This document shows, piece after piece, positions 37,478 through 50,100 of a stretch of DNA of 64,000 nucleotides (position 1 is the stretch's first letter; the number at the start of each line of letters is the position of its first letter). A program made the translations under genes and the position numbers. Location of the stretch: contig CM067528.1 of NCBI GenBank assembly GCA_034509925.1, positions 11,443,501 to 11,507,500 of the forward strand. Reading direction: 5' to 3'. The notes beneath the pieces were generated by a model that had not been told where the DNA came from, did not search any database, and saw only the letters and a list, made by a program, of their open reading frames with translations. Origin of the DNA: Hirudinaria manillensis. Lineage: Eukaryota > Annelida > Clitellata > Hirudinida > Hirudinidae.

Positions 37478-39544
37478 TCATGTTCTTTCTCGTAAATCAT
37501 CGATCAATGTTTTCAGATCTTCTGGGTAAAGTAAGTCAATGCTTCCAGGCGTGAGAACTTTTTCAAATCCAGTCCTTATAGCCTCAAAATATGTTGCTGA
37601 ACGAGGCCGGATTTTGAGAAAATATAACTTTTCTAAATACAAATCGAGGTTATGAGAAGATAGCTTGACATCACGTCCACCCTTAATAAGTTCTATATCT
37701 GTGCCAGGAACTGTGAGGCTTAAGCCATCGAAAGGTCTTCCTCTACACAAAATCAAATCATTGATTATTTCCTCCTTTCGACACTGAGAAAGACCGCGAT
37801 CAGCTCGAATTTTACTAAGTTCCATTTTAATTGAAAGAAGTCGTGAAATCGACGGAAACTTTTCGATTAAATCGGAATAATCCCTTCCCAAATGGGAATT
37901 GTTCTTACATTTGATTGCTAACAACCGTCGAAAAAACTCAATATCTGCTTTAATGTTAAGATATTGCTTATCTATGATCGCCTTAGCCATAATTTTTCCT
38001 AACAATTCAAATTCTTCAACTTTTTCTGGCAAAAGAGTATGAATAACTTCGTCATTTGACATTCTATTTGGTTCTCCTTGCCAGAGACCAGCATATTTCG
38101 TTTGCAACTTCCGAGATAAAATTGTGTAAACCTCCCTCGTCATTTCAGATCCAATTTCAATTTCATTTTTGAATGAGAAATTCCAATAGGAAGTAATATT
38201 TTCATCATTTCTTCGGAATATATCAAAAATATCATTCAGAAAGTCTTTTCTTGATACTTTAAAGTTTAGTTTTACAGGTGGTATCGGTTGAAGGTTGGTG
38301 AATAGTTCGCGTCTCATGTTCCAATTAACTATTGCAGGGCAGGTTCTTATTATACTCCAATTGTCCTTGATATGACTTTGGTTGGAAGTTTGTGGAAAAT
38401 GCTTTGCAAGGCACCTAAAACCAATTCTTGTACTTATTTCACGCTTTTTCATTAAGTCATAGAATTGATACCAATTGCTATTCAGTTCTCTTAAGGATTC
38501 AAGTACTTTCGCTATTGCAATGCCGTAACTTTCAACGCCATCGCTGATGCTTGAATCAAAGTTTTCGGTAATGCGACATAGCGCATCCTTATTCATCGTA
38601 ATTTCAAGAAAGTAATCTAAACAGTTAGTAAGGAGAAGACTAAATTTGTCGAATAAGCCGCTATGGTATGATAAATCATATGTAAAGGCATTTAGAAAAG
38701 ACTTAATAACGAATGTTTGATCACCGATTTTAGAAGGGTCGCATAACAGAGTATAGAATTGATAAAGAAGACCACTGAGAATGAATTGCATGCAAAAACT
38801 GTACCTGTAAATGTCATTTTCCTCGATTATTTTTGATGCACAGTCCAAAGCTGTGACAAGGCATTGTTCATTGAACACAATGTTCTTCATTGCTTTAAAA
38901 GTAGGACATTTCAAATCAATTGTCTCTCCGGGGTTGAAGCAATAAAATATTTTTTCTAGATGTTCCGTGTGGGGGAGATTAATCTCGTCTTTCAGCGCAA
39001 ATTTCAATTTGATTTTGTTCCAGATATTTAGATCATAAAACCAGGATATTGGCATTTTTTCGATTAATATGGCAAATAACGTCACGGCAGTATGGGATAA
39101 TCTATCACAACACGGACTTAAATGATTTATAAATCTGGCCAACTCACAACACGGATGTAAATGACCATTTATAAATCCAATCAACATACTTGACAGGTCC
39201 TCATTATTAATGGTTAGTGGATTGGCATAGTATATAAGTTTTAGAACAATATCACTTTTAAACTCCTTAAGACCCTTTTTAATGATAGGCCTGATAATCG
39301 TAGATACGAAATACTGTAGTTGCTCCAAATCGTTTTGGAACGCAGAATTTTTAAAATTACTTTCGTGAATTTCGTTATCCAAGAACTTTGGTACAGGCGG
39401 AAGGATGGCATTGACAATCATTAAGTATTTATCAACGGAAGAAGTTGAACTATTTATGCATTCACCAAGAGCATCTCCATACCCGATTTCCATCCATTCT
39501 TTCAACGACTTAGTTCCAACGTTTTCTTTCAATGCTAGGATCAT
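37478..39544 (-). CDS. Intronless HECT N-lobe protein lacking the catalytic lobe (TRIP12/UFD4-like)
   Basis: One uninterrupted frame of 688 residues in a region where every other gene is split. The last 270 or so residues follow the TRIP12/UFD4-type HECT N-lobe: EIEIGSEMTREVYTILSRKL, LWQGEPNRM, a FELLGKIMAKAI helix, FDGLSLTVPGTDIELIKGG, HNLDLYLEKL, GFEKVLTPGSIDLLYPEDL. It stops (TGA) right after LIDDLRERT, where the C-lobe with the active cysteine should begin, so ubiquitin transfer by this protein alone is not expected. The upstream 400 residues are helical and were not assigned to a domain. The absence of introns suggests a retrocopy. The frame is clean over 2 kb, which argues for past or present selection. 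Degraded relatives lie at 13.6-14.8 and 24.6-25.1 kb on the same strand. A dominant-negative or scaffold role is inference only. Confidence 0.8.
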   Translation of the reverse strand: MILALKENVGTKSLKEWMEIGYGDALGECINSSTSSVDKYLMIVNAILPPVPKFLDNEIHESNFKNSAFQNDLEQLQYFVSTIIRPIIKKGLKEFKSDIVLKLIYYANPLTINNEDLSSMLIGFINGHLHPCCELARFINHLSPCCDRLSHTAVTLFAILIEKMPISWFYDLNIWNKIKLKFALKDEINLPHTEHLEKIFYCFNPGETIDLKCPTFKAMKNIVFNEQCLVTALDCASKIIEENDIYRYSFCMQFILSGLLYQFYTLLCDPSKIGDQTFVIKSFLNAFTYDLSYHSGLFDKFSLLLTNCLDYFLEITMNKDALCRITENFDSSISDGVESYGIAIAKVLESLRELNSNWYQFYDLMKKREISTRIGFRCLAKHFPQTSNQSHIKDNWSIIRTCPAIVNWNMRRELFTNLQPIPPVKLNFKVSRKDFLNDIFDIFRRNDENITSYWNFSFKNEIEIGSEMTREVYTILSRKLQTKYAGLWQGEPNRMSNDEVIHTLLPEKVEEFELLGKIMAKAIIDKQYLNIKADIEFFRRLLAIKCKNNSHLGRDYSDLIEKFPSISRLLSIKMELSKIRADRGLSQCRKEEIINDLILCRGRPFDGLSLTVPGTDIELIKGGRDVKLSSHNLDLYLEKLYFLKIRPRSATYFEAIRTGFEKVLTPGSIDLLYPEDLKTLIDDLRERT

Positions 39545-40120
39545 AGGAATTTATAATTTGTTCAAGTGTACTGACGACCATCTTCTTTGTGGCGCACATG
39601 TTTACTTATGAATTTTAAGGTCAGTTGAGATTGTAGATGAGCAAGAAAGGAGCTTCTTAAAAAAGACTCTGAATATGTTCAGACATAATAATTAATTTTT
39701 TTCAATTTAATTTAATTTAAATTTTATAAAGCACTTTTTAGATCAAGATTTAGACAGATAATTGTTGATACTAATTTCTAAACCTGCTCGAAATTCGCAT
39801 TGAACGTACGTTCAACTTCTTGGATCGAGTATGAATTCACTCACAGGGCCTCTACCTTACCTAACCACGGACATATTAATTAATATATAAATATATAAAC
39901 GAATATGACGCCTTCTATCACTAAGCGCTCAACTTGTCGAGACGAGTATGAATTCATCCACAGAATGCTGGTGATCGACACCATATTTGGCTTCCTTCCA
40001 CTTTATTAGCATTTGTGAATAAGGCCTCACGATTTCCAAGCCTGCGACAAGCCTCTGACGCCACCATCGGAGTGATTTCGACTAACACACTTACCGATTC
40101 AACAATTTTATGAAAATGAA
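39545..40120. other. Spacer with short diverged repeats
   Basis: Two related stretches around 39816-39850 and 39930-39965 share the pattern CGAGTATGAATTCA followed by CACAG. No gene was seen. Confidence 0.4.
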
Positions 40121-40149
40121 CGAACTCATACCACCACGACTGACTCGAA

Positions 40150-40345
40150 GTAACGATGAAGGTTAGCTATCTGGGTTGCTATAGCATTTGTGAAAACGGC
40201 CGACCTGAATCTGTCTATGGCGATGGGGCTGGTATCGTGCCAGGTTTCGGTCACGAAGAAAACATAAATGGCTTCGTGATGAATTAACTCCATGATTTTG
40301 TCGACTTTGTTGTTGAGTGACCTCACGTCAACTCCACCTACCAGC
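40150..40345 (-). mobile_element. Remnant of a non-LTR retrotransposon (LINE) endonuclease
   Basis: The minus strand reads VRSLNNKVDKIMELI, then a short run with TETWHD and an IDRFRSA motif. This is the start of the apurinic-type endonuclease domain of CR1/Jockey-like elements (family pattern: RSLxNKxDE...LxETW). It loses similarity after about 50 residues and has no reverse transcriptase nearby, so it is a dead fragment, probably 5'-incomplete. Confidence 0.6.
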
Positions 40346-40959
40346 TTCTTTTAAAACATTTGTAACACTCAAGACCTCCCACGAGAGACTTTAATAAAGA
40401 TTAAGTTCGTGAACCCTCGCTTTACAAGAATTTTAGACGTTAACTCCTCCTTATTCCTGATCGCAAGCTATCTCTGAAAACTGTGATTCTATTTTGCTCT
40501 GGCATCATTAGTCTTCAGAAGGCTTCCTAACAAAAAATTCACTCAAAAACTTATGGCTATGGAAAGAATTCGTCTTTGTTTGAATTTATCTCCGGCCAGC
40601 TGCTCATTATTTAAATTTGTTAACCAAAAACTTCTGAAAAGTTCATTTTTTACAAGATTCTCAAGAAAGGAAATGCAACGGTTGAGACATCATAAGACGT
40701 AGAAAAATATGCTTCAATGTTAATTGCATTGCCAAGTATGGAAACAACATTTAAATCAACGTTACATTTACAATATTGTATGACAAATCTTTCATATAAA
40801 CATCAGAAACTGCAAAGTCATAACAAAACCTCAAAAGCAAATATCTCGGACTGTAGAAAGTAACTACTTTACAGTTTAAAAGTAAAAGAATTCTCTTTTT
40901 TTCTCTCCACTCTTTATCGTCATGGAAGACATTAGTGCAGAGATGTTAGTGGAAATGGT

Positions 40960-43650
40960 TCAATTTGAAGATAGATTGCTCGTTGAGTGACGCCTCATGT
41001 GTTTGGCAAGATGGTCGCTGCGCATGAAATGCCTTTGACAGATCTGGCATCTATACTTCTTCTCACCGGTGTGGGTTCTAAAGTGTCGGGACAATTCGTC
41101 CGATCTTGCAAACTTCTTATCGCAGTGCTCCCACTTGCACGAAAATGGCTTCTCACCTTCAAAGCAAATTTAAACTTACAAATATTATTATTAATAATAA
41201 CTTATAAATACACGTGACAGCATGAACATGTTCTGGTGCATTCAAGATGATAAAATAATGATTTAGTAAGAGCTAATCATCCTTAAGAACAAATTCAAAC
41301 ATGGTAGCATCAACTAACCAGTGTGAATTCTTTGATGAACCTTAAGATGGGAACTTTTATAATAAGTCTTGCTACAGTTTGGAAAATCGCATTTGTAAGC
41401 CTTTCTCTGGCTAAGGCACGGATTTTGCGGCACAACCGATGCAGCGCTCGTTTCCGGAGCGATTTTCATCCTCAGTTCTTGAAATCGGCCGCCACAAGTT
41501 GATCCAGAATCGGCATCGGATCCTGTCAATATGCTGTTGCTATTTGCACAACCTACAGTGGGAGGGAGACTTATGATGGCCGAAGAATTTAATAATGGAG
41601 GAATTGTGGGACAATTTTGAGAAACATTAGTGACATTAAAGTTGGGCATTGGCTTGAAACAGAGGCTCTCAGTCATGTTAAGGAACTGGCCAGGAAGGAC
41701 GTGTATGATGTTACCATTTACTTCTCCATCAGATTTGTCAAACATATTCTTCAGGCATTCTGAACTCTGATTACCAAGACAGACAGAGGGATTGGTAAAT
41801 TCATGTGGATAGAAGTTATTATTGCCATTTACACAGATCTTTGGAGGCAATGTATTTATGGAAGGACTTGAAATTCTTGTCGACTTTGTTTCCGATGTGA
41901 TGATATTATTATTCACAACTATGACTTGTACTGTTGGTGGTGATTGGTCAGTCTTAGGGGCATTGGCACTAGGTAACAAGGAATAGAGGATGTTGCCTCC
42001 CAGACCTTGAAACAACGCTTCATTAGAGGCAAGAAATTTTGGAAAGTTAAAAGACAAAGAGTCTACAGAGGCTACACCTTCAATGGGACTTGCTTCACTG
42101 AAAGATTTTTGGTTATCACACATCTGATCTCTCAAATGTCCTGATGCATCCTTATCCTTTTCATTCTGCAAAGACCACAATGGACAAGAACCTTGTTTGT
42201 TCTTATATGTTAAGTCATTCTTTGATGACAGCAGAAGATCTGGACTTTGTCTTGTTGAGCAATCACTGGCATTAAGGACTGGAGTCTCCATCTTATTATT
42301 TTGGGAAATGGGCTTTTGCTCATAACCAACATTAGGACATTCAAGCCTTAACTTTTTACCATTACTTTGGAATATTGAGGAATCATGAAATCTTTTAATC
42401 TCATTTTTCAATGACAAATTGGGTTGTTTTGCACAATTTGTCTGTGATTCCATCTTGAAAGCTTCTCTGTCAGTGACTTGGTTTAGTGCCTTTATTCTAT
42501 ACTTCAGAGGTTTCTTGCTGTTATGATCTAAATGTTTCAGAACTCTGCTGGGATGTCTCATGACATAGTTGGGCTTGATGACAATGTCTGATGTCAGCAG
42601 CTGCCAAGTAAATTCACATAATCATTAACATAAATATTTACTACCATTTTATCTATAAAATTACATAAATATCAAGGGAATCTCTACTAAACATAATTTT
42701 ACTATATTAATTAAGGTAAGAATTTTGAATACCTCCTCTAATTTTGAAAGTGGCCTTCTTTGATTAGGGACGTCTTCAATGTCCTGATCATCTTCTAAGG
42801 AATGATCAGACATGGAACCATCTGATGGTGGAGGAGTTAAAATCACTGTGGAGTCCTGAAGGCTGTCCTGACCAAATAACAGTGGTGAAGGCTTTTTCTT
42901 ATCACTTTTGTTGCAACTCCTTTCCCTGAGATTATCTCTGTTATAAGGCAGATTGGAGCAATGGTTTTCCTGAGTTTTCCTTTTGCCTAACTCATGTTGT
43001 GACCCCATCCTCATTTTCAGACAATTCTGAAGAGCAACAGTAGTTTTCTTCTTCTTGAATTCAGCCAAAGCTTTCTCATCCAATTGCTTCTCAGGTTGAA
43101 TATCATGAGAAGCATCTTCAAAATCAATGTTGAACACTGACACTGACTTTGGTATTTTGTCATTATTTGGTATCTTATTGTCAATCTGATGATCCCCAAA
43201 ATTGGGAAGCTTTCTTTGTGATCTTTTTGGTGACTCCTTAGACACAGATGTTTGACTGAATGAGAGAAGAGTTTGAGCTGCCATACATTCCTGGCAAGAA
43301 TGAAGCAAATGGTTGACATCTTTACTTGCTTGACAACAACCCTTCATTTTTGGATCCTTTGCTGATTCTTGTTTAATAATGTTTGAGTTATTATGCTTTA
43401 CCGCACTGTTATTCAGTCTTTGTGAAGACTCCAGGATTACAGAATTCCCTCTTGCATTTCCCAGCATAGGTCCAAATATGCCGTGGTCAATGGTTTGATT
43501 TATCTTCAAATAAATTTATTAAATTAGCACCTCAAATACCCAAAATAACAAAAATCAAAATTGTGCAACAAGACTTACCTGTGGAATGTGAGAGTTCCAG
43601 AATTCACTTGACATCTCCGCCATAGGATGTCTTACAAGTAACTTTTTCAT
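40960..43650 (-). CDS. KLF10/11: Kruppel-like factor of the KLF10/11 (TIEG/cabut) type
   Basis: Zinc finger transcription factor, usually a repressor at GC-rich sites. Four exons: 43650 to about 43579, 43509 to about 42733, about 42595-41322 and 41157-40960. The start is [18 protein letters not shown] (a second in-frame ATG follows ten codons on). The long middle holds serine/asparagine-rich sequence, a [17 protein letters not shown] motif and an HPSRVLKHL motif before the fingers. Three C2H2 fingers lie at the end: [39 protein letters not shown] and [21 protein letters not shown], the standard KLF triple finger. The intron splits finger 1 from finger 2 at the HTG linker, and the product ends STSNLSSN. 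The YKSSHLK finger 1 favours KLF10/11 over other KLFs. Confidence 0.9.
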
Positions 43651-43838
43651 CCTGCTTCAGATTACTCGGTGTTATGCAACGTACGAATCTAACAAACCCT
43701 GAACGAGTTCTAACAGAACTTCTATGCATATGTTACGTTGATGTTTTAAGAACCTTAGTCAGGGCCTTAGTCAGAAAACGATGAGCACAAGATGCTTTTA
43801 CTCGCTTGCTGCGATTATTTCAAATTAACTCGCCAAGA

Positions 43839-44226
43839 CCAATGGCAATAAGCTGGCTAAATCACCACAAGATGATTTCTTTTTAAATGGTGACTCGTAG
43901 AACTTTAGTGTATCACAAGCTATTAAGAAGAGCACTGAGCTAAGTGCGCCGATGAGCACAAAAGACAAAGATAGACGGGGAATTAATAATATTAGCATCG
44001 GTGGGAGTCGTATTTTGAGCAAGGCTAGGGTAGCCATTATCAACCAAAACAATAACATCAAGAGCACGTGTATTCGGCGTGGGTGCGTCAGGATGAGCCA
44101 ATTAAATTTTAGTAGGTCATATTTTTGACCAATGGCAAATAGATGTCCATGTGATCGGAGTGTGAATTAAAAAGTGGGTCACCTTTTCGACCAATCGCAT
44201 CAAAATGTGCACGTGATGAGAAAGTG
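43839..44226 (-). promoter_or_regulatory. Upstream region of the KLF gene: CCAAT boxes and spaced E-boxes
   Basis: Four CCAAT pentamers (43839, 44098, 44129, 44191). Three E-box-like pairs have a five-base gap: CACGTG-TATTC-GGCGTG at 44065-44081, CATGTG-ATCGG-AGTGTG at 44148-44164 and CACGTG-ATGAG-AAAGTG at 44210-44226. The first differs at one position from the carbohydrate response element pattern (CAYGYG-N5-CRCRTG); the other two differ at two. All lie 0.2-0.6 kb upstream of the KLF start codon. Confidence 0.4.
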
Positions 44227-44229
44227 TGC

Positions 44230-47040
44230 AGGGGACGTGATACCCTGAGTGCTAAACAGGATGAATAAGAAAAACCACAAGGACAATTAACATCATTATT
44301 TTTTAGTAGATGATCACAGAAATTAACATTAAATTAAAATGGGCAGATTGTCACGAGTGGCAGGACATTCCACCGGTCATTGACCTATGACATTCGCCAT
44401 GTCATTATTATTTTTTTTTTCATGCTTTTCCTTGGAAATTTGTCTGATTAATAGCTGGTTTGATGCGTAGTTTCAAAATTTGTGGAAAATGCGTTGTCAT
44501 CAGAAATCGAATAAACAGAAGCGCTTGATTATCAGCGAACGTTCATTTCTTTGTTTTTATTCGTAGTAAATTGTGCCGGTCCTGTTTTGAAGCATGATAT
44601 TGCTTCTGGTCAGATATAATTACCAGTTTCTCTTTTGGGCCAATTGTTTGCTCAAACTGTTATCATCACTCAAAGAGTGTGATATTCGACCTCTCAGCGC
44701 GTGATAGGCAATTGGTGATGTGGGTGTGTTGAAAAACATCGCCTACATTTATTCTTTTGTCTAGTTCGGTTTCGAATAGAAGGTTAAGATTTTTTAAAAG
44801 TAGATTTCCATCGATAATTGAAGAAGCAGCTCGTTTCGAATCTGATCCATAGACGTCGTTAGATCTGCCATTAGCTACCAAAGTTGACAAGGTCGTCTCC
44901 CACCCTTTGGTTCGAGATTCACGAGACTTTGACAAGAATAATGAATGAACTTGACCTTCGATGGAGACGTGATCGGCGTGTTAATTACTTTCAAGTGACT
45001 TTTCACACCCCTTTCACGAATTCTTAGTCTCTTCAAATTTTCTAGCAGCGTGCTGGATGGTTTGGAATTACATTAAATTTTATTGGAATGAAATTGGTTT
45101 TATCATGAGCACGTCTATCACGGGATTAATACCGTATGAATGATGAAATATAATTATTGTTCTAGAGTCTGAAGGACCTATTAAAGGAACATTAACAAGG
45201 TGAAGGGTGAAACATAGCGAAAATTCCATCGTGTTCCAAAGTGTCCTAACTATCTCCATTACGGTCCATCATACGTCTAGGTGCTCAAAAATCAGAAATA
45301 TACTCATCAATTAAGCGTGAAATATGCGATCTTTGTCCCTACATTTGTTCCAATGTTCGTTTAAGTCGACTTGTGAGGGACTTTGTCGTCGTCATTTATA
45401 AATTTAGATGCTTTAAAAATCTGTTCGTGGAATTCATTAAGAGAAATTATTTCGAACTCAGGTGAGGAAATGACGGAGAAACGCAGAAATGAAGACGAAA
45501 GAGTTGAATTTTGGTCGATACTAAGATCAATATGATTCGAGCATGAGTAAGCCCTTCAACGTCATTTAACCCACTTGCTATCCTCGTAATTTCCGTTGAA
45601 TTACTGCATAAAAACATATTTTTCTTAAATCAAACTATATTGGAAATCCTAAAGATCAAGTGTGACGCATCAGGAAGCCCGAAAAATTCCAGTTATTAGA
45701 GCATATTAGTAAGTTATTAGTAAATTAATTGTTAATCACTTCATTGTGCAAAAGTTATAAGCGGAGGAATCAACCAGTTTAAACACCCGAAAATTTTCTT
45801 TAAAGTTTTATTAACAGTAGCGAAAATTATGGCCGTGTCATATTCATCTAGAGATGTCATTCAAAGTGTAATACTCGAAGTTGTGAGAAATGGTTAAACT
45901 TTGTATGATTTATTCTAGAAAAGATAAATAATAAATAAATAAATTTAGAATCGCCAAAAACAACCCGTATTAGGGAAAAGAGAATGCAGTATAAAATGAG
46001 GAATAAAAATATAGAAATAGAAAAATTTAATAATATTTTCAACTCATATAGGATATCTGTAGCTTTAACCTTCTACTGTAATAGAAGCAGGTCAATATTT
46101 TCACTTTAGCACCCAAATCAGCATTTCATGGTTTAAATATAATTACTGAAACTATAGCTTCAATTAATTATTAATTAACTAATTAATTAATTAATTAAGC
46201 TATGCAAATTTTTAATATTTGTGCAGACATACTTTCAATCTTTATCACAGCATTCGAGTGGAGAAGTTGACGTGCAACACATTTATTTATAATTATTAAT
46301 AATCTACCGACATTGCACCTATTAACTCCTCTAGCGTCTTGTCTTTGGAAATAAATTTTAAATTTGGTGCAAAACATATTTCTATTTATTGTTTAATTTT
46401 AACGCTCCATACAGTGTCCAGCCTTGCAACAGCCCAGCAACAACGTACAAACTCCAATTATAGGTTCTCGACTATATAAATTGATTAAAAGAGTTTATAT
46501 GAGCCATAATCGGACAAAATGCCGGCTAGACTCATTTATATGAACTCATTTATATAACGACGCATCCACGTATAATTTTTTGCCATTAAAGATTTCATGC
46601 TTTGTTTTAAAATGGAAGCGAGGTGACGCTTGTCACTGAGCTACGTATTATTGCCGCGTCCAGAATTGATTTTACAAAATATCTTCTAGTAGATTATTTA
46701 CAAACTAATTAAACCACTTTGTTTATTGCTTGTTTTTCATTTGATTTGCTCTTTATTTTCGATCCTCAAGTTGTAGCTCCCAGGGGACTCCAGACACAAA
46801 TTCTCAGAGATTGCAGTACCCACAAAAGCAACAAAGCAATATTTTAAATGACATCTGTGAACAATTAATTTGATTGATTAATTAAATGAGTATTTTACAT
46901 TGTTGATGATAATTAACATGTGTAAAATGAGAAATTAAAATTCGGGAGACATTTTTCCGAAATATTTTTTACGCCCGATTAATTTTTAATGATTAAACAA
47001 TTAATCGTACTGAGATATGCAATCTGCGTCATCAAAACAA
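44230..47040. other. Intergenic region between KLF and dehydrogenase genes
   Basis: No supported gene. An 89-residue minus-strand frame at 44935-44666 resembles no family I know. An ATTA repeat lies at about 46165-46199. Confidence 0.5.
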
Positions 47041-47047
47041 AAATGGG

Positions 47048-47088
47048 TATAATATCATCAAAATTCTCGCTGGCGAGATAAATCAGTT
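47048..47088 (+). promoter_or_regulatory. TATA box and TCAGT initiator of dehydrogenase copy 1
   Basis: TATAAT at 47048-47053 and TCAGTT at 47083-47088, about 35 bases apart, just 30 bases upstream of the ATG at 47117. TCAGT is the arthropod initiator consensus. The spacing suits a start site near 47084. Confidence 0.5.
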
Positions 47089-47116
47089 CATAGCTTGACT
47101 GAAAGTCAGTCGAAAG

Positions 47117-50100
47117 ATGTCTTTTAAAATTTCTAAGTTTGGTTATCGGAAAATCTTTCCCTTACTAATCAAACCGCATTCAACCTCTCTCTATGTCGTC
47201 AACCATAGAACATTTGCGAGCCAAGAAGGCGAAGGAATTTGTGTTGTCAATGAAGAGGTCAAGTCCTTCGTCGAAAGGTCAATGGTGGCTGTGGGTACGA
47301 AGCCCTCGCATGCAACATTACTGGCAGACAACTTGACCATGGCAGATCACAGAGGTCACTTTAGCCACGGCCTGAACAGACTGGGTATTGGAATTTATTA
47401 TTTAACTTATTTCTCATAAGATGAATCATTCTTTTCAAATGGGGAATTTACTGATCTGTTTGTAAATGATTAATAAAGGTCTAATTCTTGCATTTCATTG
47501 GGAATGTCTGAAACGATTTTCGCCGGACCAAATCTTGCAGCCTCATTAATACAAAGTTGATGATGACAGCTAAAAGTCACTAATAGCTCTAGCAATAAAT
47601 GAGAAAGAACCCCGTTTATCATAAATATAAATGGAAAATAAATAGTTTACTAAAGCTACTCTATTTACTCAAATAACAAACTTTGAAATCCCTACAACGA
47701 TTCAAAGATTGAAAAGTTGCAGATACATCTCGGCAGAAGATACAACTTCGAATCATCTTCGTTATTTATTAAATTTTATTTTAGAAATGTACGTGAAAGA
47801 TGTTTTATCTGGGACGACGGTATGTGATTCAGAACCGGTGATTGTCAAAGAGACCATGTCCACAGCGCTCGTCAATGGAAACAACTTGCTTGGTACCGTC
47901 ATTGGTACTTTCAGTATGAATACCGCCATCAAAAAAGCCAAAGAGACGGGAATTGGAATTGTTGCTGCAAGCGGTAGATTAATCGGAATATATTTTTTTG
48001 TTTACTTATAAAAAAATGTCCTCGCTAAAAAAGTTAGTGAAAGAATAACACTATTATTTTGTAGGAACGTTTTGAATGAATTTTATAAAATTTCAGATTG
48101 CATCTTTCCGATATTACATGCAACGATATAATTAAAGATAACTTTTATTTTGTTAGTAACTATTACTTTAGGTTCTAATCACTATGGAATCGCAGCGTTT
48201 TATTCTGTTATGGCATCTAATCAGGGGTTGCTGGTTAGTGTTGACTTGTGATGAATATTTCAGATCAAAATCATGTCAGTGACCTTAAGAACTTTATTGA
48301 ATATTTGACTAAAATATGTAATTACGAACTAATTAGACATTAGAAGATCTTTTATTCAAAGAAATGTTCTTCTAGGGTATGTCGTTCTCAAATACATCGC
48401 CACTTGTTCTCCCAACGAGGGGCAAAAAGGTAACTGCCACCTCTTATTAAATTTAAATTTAAGTCATTATAATACTGCAGTTAATGCAATCTTATAAAGA
48501 CGAACATAATTCATATCGTACACGTGGATAGCAGTGAAAGTCAATACTTAATGGCAGAAATATTTAAAAAATGGGATTACCAAATTTGGCTAAGGAATCA
48601 AAAAGAAGTGCTTTATTAAAACGATTTTAGTCTCCTTAAGCCGTTTTTTAAAGCCATATTGCGAATAAGTTAAGTCAAGATACATAAGAGGCATGTGAAT
48701 AGTACGTTGAGTTTCACTTTACATTCAATATAAATCTAATTGTGCTGAAGCAGTAGAAACAAGTAAACTTTTGAAAAATTACTTTAAAAAAATTTAAACG
48801 CTGTTCGAACGTAACACAGGCCTCTTTGGGAACAAATCCTCTGTCACTGGCAGCTCCAGGAATGGGAGGAGATAGTTTCCTGCTCGATATGGCAACTTCG
48901 ACAGTCGCACTGGGAAAGGTAAGGCATATTTTATATTCATAATTACTAGTAGTGCTGTCAGAACCGGCTCTGATGTTAATGCATGATTGAATCGCCCAGA
49001 AACAAGTTGTATTTGAATATCTTTGATGGAGATATTTATACCTTGTGACGATGCAGTTTAAATCGATAATTTAGGTTGAACTTTTGTCTGTCAAGAAGGA
49101 AAAAATACCTCTTGGATGGGGAGCGGATGCTAACGGCCAGGTATGTTTTTGAAATGGAAGTATTCGTTTTAAAATGATTTCTTCAGTGTTTTCGATTACT
49201 AAGTTAAATAATTAACTCACTTAAATTATTAATCTCAACTTTCCGCACTTTGACACTTTTCGTTCAGTCTAATTACCCCCTAATAACGCTCGCGTCAGAT
49301 GTATTTAATGAATGAATGAATTAATTAATTAAATGTCCAATGTTGCACGAAGTTCGCTTTCAGGTGACAGATAATCCCGAAGCTGTGATCAAAGGAGGAG
49401 GTCTGTTGGCTCTTGGGGGTGGAGAACTTACCAGTGGTTACAAAGGATATGGTTTGGCCATGATGGTGGAAATCTTCTGCGGGATTCTCGCCGGAGCCCA
49501 GTTCGGTCCAAAGATAAGGAAATGGAAAGAAACAAGCACTGTTGTTGACTTAGTAAGTGAGTTTTTATACTGATTTCTTCAGAGGAATATGGAATATCAT
49601 TTTTTACAATAAAATTAAACTGGATTATTATTGTTTCTTTATGAGAATATAGTTTTGAGAATTTAAATAGGAATAGTTCACGTTACGAAAGATCACATAC
49701 ATCAAAAGCGATATTAACCATGAATTGAATGAATAAGTCATTATAATCGTAGCGGAATATAATTATTTTGACAGCAAAAGTTTAAAAATTACAAATAAAA
49801 CTACTAATTATATTCAATATCCATAGGATGTTGTACAAATATTGAATTCATGTCAGTAAGGTTGGCGCCAGAACTGAAAATGGAAGCGTCCCTAAAAGCC
49901 TGAATCCGGTGGCATTTACAACGGCCAATCTGGTTGGTTGCGATTACTTTACTTGCTGCGTTGTTTATGCCTACCCAGTTGATGTATGACAGCAAATGTT
50001 CTCTATCAGTTGTTATTTCGATCAGTTGATATTCAGATCAATGATTGATAAGTTTCTCAATTGAGTTCTGTTTCACCAGTGATGGCCTGAGATAAATCTT

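Noticed and set aside
44666..44935. 89-residue minus-strand frame
   Set aside because: No recognisable family, splice context or neighbours; could be an old transposon piece but I cannot support it.
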